The notes under the pieces were generated by a model that had not been told where the DNA came from, ran no database searches, and saw nothing but the letters and a program-made list of their open reading frames with translations. Shown here one piece after another: positions 1-5,381 of a DNA stretch of 5,381 nt. The position numbers were made by a program, and so were the translations under genes. The DNA is from Methanobacteriota archaeon (GTDB lineage Archaea; Thermoplasmatota; Poseidoniia; Poseidoniales; Poseidoniaceae), in the NCBI GenBank assembly GCA_002726845.1, contig PBSP01000010.1, positions 33,668 to 39,048 of the forward strand. The letters are read 5' to 3'. How positions within the stretch are numbered: position 1 is the first letter of the stretch; the number at the start of each line of letters is the position of its first letter.

Positions 1-12
1 GTTGAAGGGTTT

Positions 13-19
13 CTTTATG
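13..19 (+). promoter_or_regulatory. Weak TATA-like element upstream of the pyruvate kinase gene
   Basis: CTTTATG lies in a T-rich stretch 72 bases before the start codon of the pyruvate kinase gene. If the organism is an archaeon, this could be a degenerate TATA box, placing transcription start near position 40-45 with a leader of about 50 bases. The same heptamer recurs at 1589-1595 before the second gene. The match is short and no clear purine-rich BRE element precedes it, so this is only a candidate. The rest of 1-91 shows no gene I can define. Confidence 0.15.
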
Positions 20-80
20 CCAAAATGAGACTCCGACTTCGGTGGAAGGACTATGGAATACATCTGTACATGAGTAGTCG

Positions 81-90
81 AAGGGAAGGA
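81..90 (+). promoter_or_regulatory. Purine-rich ribosome-binding region of the pyruvate kinase gene
   Basis: AAGGGAAGGA sits just before the ATG at 92. The AAGGG part leaves a spacer of six bases, which is workable. The second AAGGA is too close to act alone. An in-frame TGA at 71-73 with no other ATG, GTG or TTG after it makes 92 the only reasonable start. This agrees with the usual start of the family, a few residues before the ATIGPAS motif. Confidence 0.4.
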
Positions 91-91
91 C

Positions 92-1561
92 ATGCGCTCA
101 AGAATAATAGCCACCATAGGGCCAGCCAGCGACCATATTGAAACGCTCGCTGAGATGATGCAGGCAGGTATGAACATCGCCCGATTGAATTATTCGCACG
201 GTGATTTTGAGGGGAAAGAAAAAACCATCCAAAACATACGAGATGCAGAAGCGAAGAGCGGAACTCACATCGGCCTGCTCGCCGACCTTCCTGGTCCAAA
301 ACTTCGGCTCGGGAGGTTTGACGGGGAAGTCAACCTTCTTCGGGGTGAGCTCGTTGACCTCCATTGCGGTTATGACGATGGTTTACCACCACAAAACACA
401 ACAATTCTAGGAGAGAAAGTCAAAACGCTCCCTGTGGAATGGGAGGGTTTGTCAAAAGATTTGCAAAAAGGCGACCCTGTGTTGCTATCTGACGGTTTGA
501 TTCGACTCGAGGTGCTCTCCGCTCCAGACTTCGAAGGCGAAATCGTTCGTTGCAGGGTTGAGGACGGTGGAATTCTGACCGAAAGAAAAGGAATCAATGT
601 TCCTCGGACTCTGGTCAAACTTCCAGCTGTCGGACCCCATGACCTTGATTGTCTTGATCACGCTCTTTCACAAGATGTTGATTTTGTTGCCGTTTCTTAC
701 GTTCGGAGCGCTGAAGATTTAATTCCTGCTCGGGAACGTATCAAAGCCGCAGGAGTTCATACATGGATTGTTGCAAAAATTGAACATCCTGCAGCGCTCG
801 AAGACCTTACTGCAATCGTTGAATCTGCAGATATCGTGATGGTTGCTCGTGGAGACCTCGGCGTCGAAATTCCACTCGAGGAAGTTCCCGCAGCGCAAGA
901 ACGGATTGTTTCAGCATGTCTTGAACGGGGTACTCCCGTTGTCGTTGCCACACAGATGCTTGAAAGTATGGTCAATCATGCTCGCCCCACACGGGCTGAA
1001 GTGACGGATGTTGCAACAGCAATTCGACAACATGTAAGCGCAGTTATGTTGTCCGGAGAAACCGCAAGCGGCCAACATCCAGTCAAAGCCGTTGAGACCA
1101 TGGCAAGAATTGCTGAAACGGTTGAGCAATCCACGATTGGTTTGCCAGATCCTCCAGCACTCGCAGCTTATGTCTCGACCCGAGTCCTTGCTGGCTCTGC
1201 GATTAACATTGCCAGAGAAATCAACGCAAAGCATCTTCTTGTTGGGACGGAGTACGGTAACGCCGCTCGCCTTATGGCCTCGCATCGCCCGAGAATACCG
1301 ATTTATGCTGTAACAAATCAAATTCGAGCGGCGCGTCGAACAACCATCTTGCCAGGAGTGGAATGCCTAGTTGTTGAAGAGCAATCTCGTGCGCGTTCAA
1401 CCGTTGCTGAGGCTGTGAAACAACTCCATAAGCAAAAGAAAATACGGCCCAATGACAAAATTGTTGCGATTTCTGGGTCGCCTTTAGCCATATCAGGTAG
1501 AACCTCAACGATTCGGCTCCTGTACGTCGACGAAGACGGTGAACTTTCGGATTTGGAATGA
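92..1561 (+). CDS. pyk: Pyruvate kinase, complete
   Basis: Pyruvate kinase transfers the phosphate of phosphoenolpyruvate to ADP, giving pyruvate and ATP in the last step of glycolysis, in the cytosol. The 489 residues match the usual family length. The A domain opens with ATIGPAS (7-13) and ARLNYSHG (30-37), carrying the substrate-binding Arg31, Asn33 and Ser35. The B domain spans about 73-169 and the A domain resumes at KGIN (166-169). AKIE (228-231) supplies the catalytic Lys229 and metal ligand Glu231. ARGDLGVEIP (252-261) supplies metal ligand Asp255. ATQMLESM (286-293) contains Thr287, followed by RPTRAEVTDVA (298-308) and MLSGETASG (319-327). A C domain of normal size (about 346-489) includes AVTN and a terminal SGSPLAISGRTSTIRLLYV stretch, so the allosteric domain is present; its effector is unknown. 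The motif DLPGPKLR (65-72) has Lys70 where potassium-dependent enzymes have Glu, so potassium-independent activity is predicted. Pro67 replaces the usual Lys or Gln. Nothing suggests truncation or frameshift. Confidence 0.97.
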   Translation: MRSRIIATIGPASDHIETLAEMMQAGMNIARLNYSHGDFEGKEKTIQNIRDAEAKSGTHIGLLADLPGPKLRLGRFDGEVNLLRGELVDLHCGYDDGLPPQNTTILGEKVKTLPVEWEGLSKDLQKGDPVLLSDGLIRLEVLSAPDFEGEIVRCRVEDGGILTERKGINVPRTLVKLPAVGPHDLDCLDHALSQDVDFVAVSYVRSAEDLIPARERIKAAGVHTWIVAKIEHPAALEDLTAIVESADIVMVARGDLGVEIPLEEVPAAQERIVSACLERGTPVVVATQMLESMVNHARPTRAEVTDVATAIRQHVSAVMLSGETASGQHPVKAVETMARIAETVEQSTIGLPDPPALAAYVSTRVLAGSAINIAREINAKHLLVGTEYGNAARLMASHRPRIPIYAVTNQIRAARRTTILPGVECLVVEEQSRARSTVAEAVKQLHKQKKIRPNDKIVAISGSPLAISGRTSTIRLLYVDEDGELSDLE

Positions 1562-1563
1562 TG

Positions 1564-1579
1564 CGTTGTTCTATCAACG
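1564..1579 (+). other. Small inverted repeat after the pyruvate kinase stop codon
   Basis: CGTTG (1564-1568) and CAACG (1575-1579) can pair as a five-base stem with a six-base loop, starting three bases after the stop codon. No run of T follows, so this is not a convincing intrinsic terminator of bacterial or archaeal type. It may be chance, or a minor 3'-end structure. The genes could therefore be co-transcribed. Confidence 0.2.
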
Positions 1580-1588
1580 ACACAGGGC

Positions 1589-1595
1589 CTTTATG
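1589..1595 (+). promoter_or_regulatory. Weak TATA-like element before the propeller gene
   Basis: CTTTATG is identical to the heptamer at 13-19. If it were an archaeal TATA box, transcription would begin about 25 bases downstream, near 1615-1620. The message would then be almost leaderless, starting at or past the first two ATGs and leaving ATG 1620 as a possible start. That conflicts with the good ribosome-binding site at 1601-1606, so either the element is inactive or the gene is read from an upstream promoter. Confidence 0.13.
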
Positions 1596-1600
1596 TAGTC

Positions 1601-1606
1601 AGGTGA
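1601..1606 (+). promoter_or_regulatory. Shine-Dalgarno AGGTGA of the propeller gene
   Basis: AGGTGA is complementary to the TCACCT core near the 3' end of prokaryotic 16S rRNA. It leaves four bases before ATG 1611 and seven before ATG 1614, so spacing slightly favours 1614. A third in-frame ATG at 1620 is thirteen bases away. An in-frame TAG at 1596-1598 rules out any earlier start, so the start lies between 1611 and 1620 and the mature protein is unaffected. Confidence 0.55.
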
Positions 1607-1610
1607 GTGC

Positions 1611-1733
1611 ATGATGGTCATGAGCGAGCGCCATGTCAAAGGGAAAGACCCCTGCAAGGCCGTTTTTCTCACGACAATGATGCTCTTTGCCTCATGGTCG
1701 ATCGCTCTAGCAGGAGTCCCAATTGCCTCTGCA
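1611..1733 (+). other. Signal peptide of the propeller protein
   Basis: Residues 1-41 have a basic start (Arg7, His8, Lys10, Lys12, Lys16), a hydrophobic core of about 20 residues (VFLTTMMLFASWSIALAG, 18-35), and an Ala-Ser-Ala at 39-41 that fits signal peptidase I cleavage before His42. No lipobox cysteine follows the core; Cys15 lies before it. No twin-arginine motif is present, so Sec export is expected. The n-region is rather long if the first ATG is used, and is shorter with ATG 1614 or 1620. Confidence 0.85.
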
Positions 1734-4700
1734 CACGAAGCAGAAGATGTCGTCTCATGGCCACTCTCAGGGTCGAATGATACTGGCTGGGTTCAATTGG
1801 ACGCCGTCGTAGGAGCTGATCCCATTCTAACAAATCAAGCAACGGCTGATTGGGTGCTGGAATTCGCACCGGGTGCTGAAATCTCAAACGTTTCGTTCCA
1901 AGTTCACGTAAACGGTTCTGACGGATTGATGATCGATCAACCCCTTTTCGTGGCCAACGACATTGGTGTAAATCTCTTCGACTGGAGAGGACTCGGAATT
2001 CTTGGTGCAGCTGATTCGTTTGATGGAACAAACCCCTACGCCGACAGACTTGCACCAAACAGTGCCTCAGGTGCTGGTTGGACGCTTCCTTCCGATGCCA
2101 CAATCACAGAACTTGCATTCGAGGCACTCGCTCCTGTTGACCCGATAACATCGTTCTCTCCCATCTCAATCCCATTGCATCATGCTGTTCATCATCAATC
2201 CGACGGCCAACTCTACGTCAACACCGATCGTGCAGTGATTGTTTTGGATGCAAACAATGACCCAGCGTTCATTGACTTTTACGAATTTGAGGAAATTGAT
2301 GCTGATATCGTCGGTCTCGCAATTGGACCGAACGAGAACATCCATGTTGGTTTCGCAAACGGTATGTTCAAGATGATTTCGAAAACCGATGGAACCATCA
2401 CAGATGGGCTACCAAGCACAGGATTTGATGTTGGTTTATTCAAAGTATTGTCATCTGGAATCTACGCATTAAACAATGATGGTACCCTTCTCAAACTCGA
2501 CGCTTCCAACAATTGGATTCAAGTTGTTTCATCGTCCAGCAACACGTGGCCTGCAGCGACCGTGGTTCATGACTTGCATCAAGAAAACAACATCCTCTAC
2601 GTCGCTACTGATGACGGTGTCGGCCGATATGACCTCAATGCCAACCAAGCCCTTTCGATTTGGAGTTCAGCGAACGTCCTCCACAGCAACGAGGTTACAG
2701 ACATTGAGACTGCTGGTAATCAACTCCTTTTTGCCTCTGAAGACAACGGTCTTGCAAGGTACAATTGGAATTCTGGATTCTGGTTGGCGACGTGGAGTGA
2801 TTCAAACTGGTTGCCATCCAACATCGTGTCCGGAATCAAAGCGCACCAAGATACGCTGCACATCATGAGCGGTAATCAGTTGCTGCGCTATAACCTGACC
2901 ACGGGGGTATTCGGGTCGAGCATTCCTCTTGTGGACGTCAATCTTAGTGAATCGACCGAGAACACTATGTTTTCATGGCCAGCCGTTGGGAAACGATCAC
3001 CGACGAACATGATGCATGTTGCTACAGACGGTGGGCGAATTGTGCTTATCAATGCGAACATGCAAAGTACCGTTAGCCGAGAAATTGTTCTCGCAAGCGG
3101 CCCATCAGGTGCTGAACTTACCGATGCGCTCGAACACAACGGAATATTGTACGTTGGTGGTTATCTTTCTGAGAACATAGATCGACTTGATGTCGCATCC
3201 TCCGTATGGCTGACACCGATTAGTATCGGTGATGCGGTCACCTCGCTAGCATTAGCTGGAAACACACTCATTGCTGGCACACAGAGTGATGGGCTCTTTT
3301 TGATTGAAAACGATTCAATCCGAGCAAACATCCCTGCCGGCGTCGATGAAGATTCCAATTCAAATTATGTCGTCGACATTGCAGCAATTGGGGATTGTGC
3401 AAGCGTTGCGGGTTGTCAAGTTCTCTTCATACAAGGACAAAATACGGCATATCGAGTGGATGTCGATTCAACATCCGTCGGCTCAGCAAATCTCCTCACA
3501 TCCGATTATCTCCTAACTGGGCAAGTCGCCACCTACGCAGGTATCGGCTACTGGTCCTCCGATGAAGGTCTTCTTCGGTATGATGTTTCAAACAACACCT
3601 TCCTCGCCCCATGGGGTTCAACGGGAGTGAACGGCGTTGACAATGCACCGGTGGCTGTAGTTGGAGATGTTCTCCACATGGGTTTGGCTGGTTACGGTGT
3701 GGCACGAAAGGACCTGGCAACAGGAGAAATTCTTACTCCGCTAAATTCTGGTAACAGCATCATGAATTCAAACAATATCTTTGCATTGGAGGTTAACGGT
3801 AACGATCTCTGGATTGGAACGCAACTCGGTGGCTTCATATGGGACGGGTCGTCAATGAGCCAACTAACCTCTGGGAACGACTGGACGCGTCGACCGTCCC
3901 AACACTTCGACTTTGAATACGATGGAAATTGGATGTATGCGGGGACCAACATAGGTGTTTGCCGATATTCTCCAAGCAATGGTGCAATCGATGATTGCCT
4001 AAACGTATACGATGGCATGCCAAACTGGGCCACCTATGTTGTTGGCGTAAACAGCACCACGGTCTTTGGCGGAACCTTCAGCGGTGTTGGTCTCATCGAC
4101 AAAAGCAGCTTCAGTGTTGAGGATGAATGGGTAGCAACCGACTCAACCTCTGACGCCATCGTTGAAATCATCGATGACATTGCCTATATCGGCCTAACAG
4201 GTATCGGTGTTGCTCGATGGGACATCAGCAATAATGAATGGCTCACGACATGGACGGACGATAACGCGCTCGACAATGGGAACGAAGATGTCACAGCGCT
4301 GATTGCTGATATCCGACCTGGTTACATCTGGATCGGTGGCGAAGACGGTTTCCAACTTCTTGGCACTGCAAACGGTACGGAATTCTATGACATTGAGAAA
4401 TCAAATTCACTCTACTCCGGCAATGGTGATCCATACGATTTAACCATGTACGGCTACACAATGTATTACCATCAAGGCACCTCGAGCGACAGCATCTATG
4501 GAATCGATGTTGCGAACTTCACCTCTATTTCCCCCCTCGATGCTGGACAGCGAATCGGAGAGAATGGGGGCGATATAGTTGGTCTGGAGATCATTGGTGA
4601 CACCTTGCTTGCAAGTGTCGTTTCAGGGCAGTGGTGGAATCAAGATGGAAGCGGAGGAATCGTTCAATACGATCTTCCGACCAATTCATGGAATTCTTCA

Positions 4701-5381
4701 ATCCTACCTACTGGACAAGTCGATCGAGTGACAGCATTCGAATCCTCAAGCGGCCATACATGGATTTCTTGGGGCGAAATTGGCCTTGAAGTTTACAGCC
4801 CAAGTGGAACAAAACTTGGTTTCTGGGACGATCTTGAATTTCCAATTCGAGAAATTATCGAGTACGATGGACTCATACTCTTCGCTACAGAGGATGGAGT
4901 GGAACGCTTCAATGAAACATCATTTTCTTGGGAATCTACGTGGACGCCCGGAAACGGGTTGCCAAACAACATGGGCGACTGGGTTGGCGAGCTTTGGACC
5001 GATGGGCAACACCTGTTGGTTGGTTCAGCAAGTTTCGCTGGATGGGGAGGATTCCAGCGAGGAACAGTGGGTCATCTGGATGGCGCAACCGGGTTGTGGT
5101 CGACATTTAACACAGGGCAAAATGGAATCCCCAACGGCTACCCTCTCTCCGTCAGCCAATGCGGTTCCTACGTTTACATCGGTCTGTTCAACAACAACGG
5201 TGGTGTTGTTTACATGGACCTCAACACTTCAGCAGTTCAAGGCTCTTTCACAACCTCTGTTTTGAGCAACGGACGCGTAGCTGCTGTAGCTTGTGATTCA
5301 GTTGACACTCTGTACATCGGCTACGATGCTGAGGGTGAGGGAATCTCAAAGTACGACACTTCCAGTCAATCCTGGTTAGCT
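1611..5381 (+). CDS. Giant secreted beta-propeller repeat protein, 3' end outside window
   Basis: The frame is open from ATG 1611 to the last base: 1,257 codons without a stop, so the protein is partial at its C-terminus. I do not recognise a named gene. In order it shows a signal peptide (1-41), an unassigned domain (about 42-190), and about 24 degenerate repeats of roughly 45 residues from about 195 to the end. Typical repeat cores are LYVATDDGVGRYDL (329-342), LLRYNL (424-429), AYIGLTGIGVARWDI (858-872) and LYIGYDAEGEGISKYD (1234-1249). This pattern, with a strand ending in [IV]G, a GV/GL turn, R-Y/W-D and then a Trp strand and an LPxN-like loop, resembles Reg_prop and WD40/PQQ-like propeller blades. 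Asp and Glu greatly outnumber Lys and Arg. No catalytic motif is visible; a surface binding, adhesive or sensing role is a guess. The gene starts 49 bases after pyruvate kinase on the same strand, with similar base composition. Fold assignment is fairly sure; function is unknown. Confidence 0.9.
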   Translation, partial: MMVMSERHVKGKDPCKAVFLTTMMLFASWSIALAGVPIASAHEAEDVVSWPLSGSNDTGWVQLDAVVGADPILTNQATADWVLEFAPGAEISNVSFQVHVNGSDGLMIDQPLFVANDIGVNLFDWRGLGILGAADSFDGTNPYADRLAPNSASGAGWTLPSDATITELAFEALAPVDPITSFSPISIPLHHAVHHQSDGQLYVNTDRAVIVLDANNDPAFIDFYEFEEIDADIVGLAIGPNENIHVGFANGMFKMISKTDGTITDGLPSTGFDVGLFKVLSSGIYALNNDGTLLKLDASNNWIQVVSSSSNTWPAATVVHDLHQENNILYVATDDGVGRYDLNANQALSIWSSANVLHSNEVTDIETAGNQLLFASEDNGLARYNWNSGFWLATWSDSNWLPSNIVSGIKAHQDTLHIMSGNQLLRYNLTTGVFGSSIPLVDVNLSESTENTMFSWPAVGKRSPTNMMHVATDGGRIVLINANMQSTVSREIVLASGPSGAELTDALEHNGILYVGGYLSENIDRLDVASSVWLTPISIGDAVTSLALAGNTLIAGTQSDGLFLIENDSIRANIPAGVDEDSNSNYVVDIAAIGDCASVAGCQVLFIQGQNTAYRVDVDSTSVGSANLLTSDYLLTGQVATYAGIGYWSSDEGLLRYDVSNNTFLAPWGSTGVNGVDNAPVAVVGDVLHMGLAGYGVARKDLATGEILTPLNSGNSIMNSNNIFALEVNGNDLWIGTQLGGFIWDGSSMSQLTSGNDWTRRPSQHFDFEYDGNWMYAGTNIGVCRYSPSNGAIDDCLNVYDGMPNWATYVVGVNSTTVFGGTFSGVGLIDKSSFSVEDEWVATDSTSDAIVEIIDDIAYIGLTGIGVARWDISNNEWLTTWTDDNALDNGNEDVTALIADIRPGYIWIGGEDGFQLLGTANGTEFYDIEKSNSLYSGNGDPYDLTMYGYTMYYHQGTSSDSIYGIDVANFTSISPLDAGQRIGENGGDIVGLEIIGDTLLASVVSGQWWNQDGSGGIVQYDLPTNSWNSSILPTGQVDRVTAFESSSGHTWISWGEIGLEVYSPSGTKLGFWDDLEFPIREIIEYDGLILFATEDGVERFNETSFSWESTWTPGNGLPNNMGDWVGELWTDGQHLLVGSASFAGWGGFQRGTVGHLDGATGLWSTFNTGQNGIPNGYPLSVSQCGSYVYIGLFNNNGGVVYMDLNTSAVQGSFTTSVLSNGRVAAVACDSVDTLYIGYDAEGEGISKYDTSSQSWLA
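1734..2180 (+). other. Unassigned N-terminal domain of the propeller protein
   Basis: Residues about 42-190 do not show the 45-residue blade pattern. They contain alternating hydrophobic stretches suggesting beta strands (for example WVQLDAVVG, ADWVLEF, SNVSFQVHV) and a Gly/Ala/Asn/Ser-rich middle (about 128-162) with Trp and Pro. The phrase ITELAFEALAP closes the region before a Pro/Ser linker and a His-rich stretch (LHHAVHHQ, about 191-198) that leads into the first blade. A beta-sandwich is plausible, but I do not recognise a family. Confidence 0.45.
2190..5381 (+). repeat. Array of about 24 degenerate beta-propeller blades (protein-level repeat)
   Basis: Aligning the strand that precedes each turn gives blade cores starting near residues 201, 244, 284, 329, 373, 416, 468, 513, 553, 604, 646, 688, 733, 775, 818, 858, 906, 951, 999, 1051, 1090, 1135, 1188 and 1234. 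The mean spacing is about 45 residues (range 39-53). That is blade length for the Reg_prop/WD40-like superfamily, enough for roughly three propellers of seven or eight blades, with more possible beyond the window. The copies are strongly diverged: no exact DNA repeats were seen, so this is old duplication rather than recent expansion. Some blades are weak (about 416-513 and 951-999), and their boundaries are approximate. Confidence 0.7.

Noticed and set aside
1..28. Possible tail of an upstream gene ending at TGA 26-28 (frame of the pyruvate kinase), or at other stops in the first 141 bases
   Set aside because: The fragment is too short to recognise any protein. All three forward frames end within the first 141 bases, and none can be favoured.
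911..1321. Open frame of 136 codons on the minus strand inside the pyruvate kinase gene
   Set aside because: It lies wholly antisense to a clear conserved gene, and its translation has no recognisable motif and an unnatural Cys-rich composition.
1564..1579. Transcription terminator after pyruvate kinase
   Set aside because: The five-base stem has no T-run after it, so it is listed only as a weak inverted repeat.
1669..2103. Open frame of 144 codons on the minus strand across the start of the propeller gene
   Set aside because: It is antisense to the signal peptide and N-terminal domain. Its translation is rich in Arg, Leu and Gln, typical of a shadow frame.
2476..2868. Open frame of 130 codons on the plus strand in another frame
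   Set aside because: It lies inside the propeller gene, whose own frame shows regular blades across exactly this stretch. The alternative translation has no pattern.
4780..5265. Open frame of 161 codons on the plus strand in another frame
   Set aside because: It overlaps well-formed blades of the propeller protein. Trp/Gly-rich codons in the true frame make long shadow frames likely.
1734..5381. Unusual density of N-glycosylation sequons in the secreted protein
   Set aside because: I count about 13 Asn-x-Ser/Thr sites. For a protein this rich in Asn, Ser and Thr, that is about what chance would give.
1611..5381. Recent DNA-level tandem duplication within the propeller array
   Set aside because: No long identical or near-identical DNA copies were seen. 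The periodicity is visible only in the protein.

Overview
The window carries two same-strand protein genes and almost nothing else. The first is a complete pyruvate kinase (92-1561). After a 49-base gap comes a very large secreted protein (1611 to beyond the right edge). Its reading frame stays open for 1,257 codons and is cut off by the window end. Positions 1-91 hold the leader of the first gene and no gene I can define.

Organism: the base composition is moderate (by eye just under 50% GC). Genes are closely spaced, and the second gene has a GGTGA-type Shine-Dalgarno. The second protein is acidic, Asn/Asp/Gly/Trp-rich and exported. Together these fit a planktonic marine prokaryote. My best guess is a marine Group II (Poseidoniales-type) euryarchaeon, whose genomes carry many large exported beta-propeller proteins. 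This is an inference from style, not from a marker gene, and a marine bacterium is not excluded.

Layout: 1-91 leader; 92-1561 pyruvate kinase with an intact catalytic set and a Lys-type (predicted potassium-independent) active-site signature; 1562-1610 short intergenic region with a weak hairpin and an AGGTGA ribosome-binding site; 1611-1733 signal peptide; about 1734-2180 an unrecognised N-terminal domain; about 2190-5381 a long array of roughly 24 degenerate blades of about 45 residues, resembling the two-component-regulator-propeller (Reg_prop) / WD40-like superfamily. The C-terminus, and so any membrane anchor or sorting signal, lies outside the window.

I see no functional link between the two genes. 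Pyruvate kinase is a cytosolic glycolytic enzyme and the propeller protein is destined for the cell surface or medium. The most notable points are the size and regularity of the propeller array, its unassigned N-terminal domain, its cysteine pattern, and the variant Asp-Leu-Pro-Gly-Pro-Lys motif in the kinase. I found no mobile element, CRISPR array, RNA gene or defence system.
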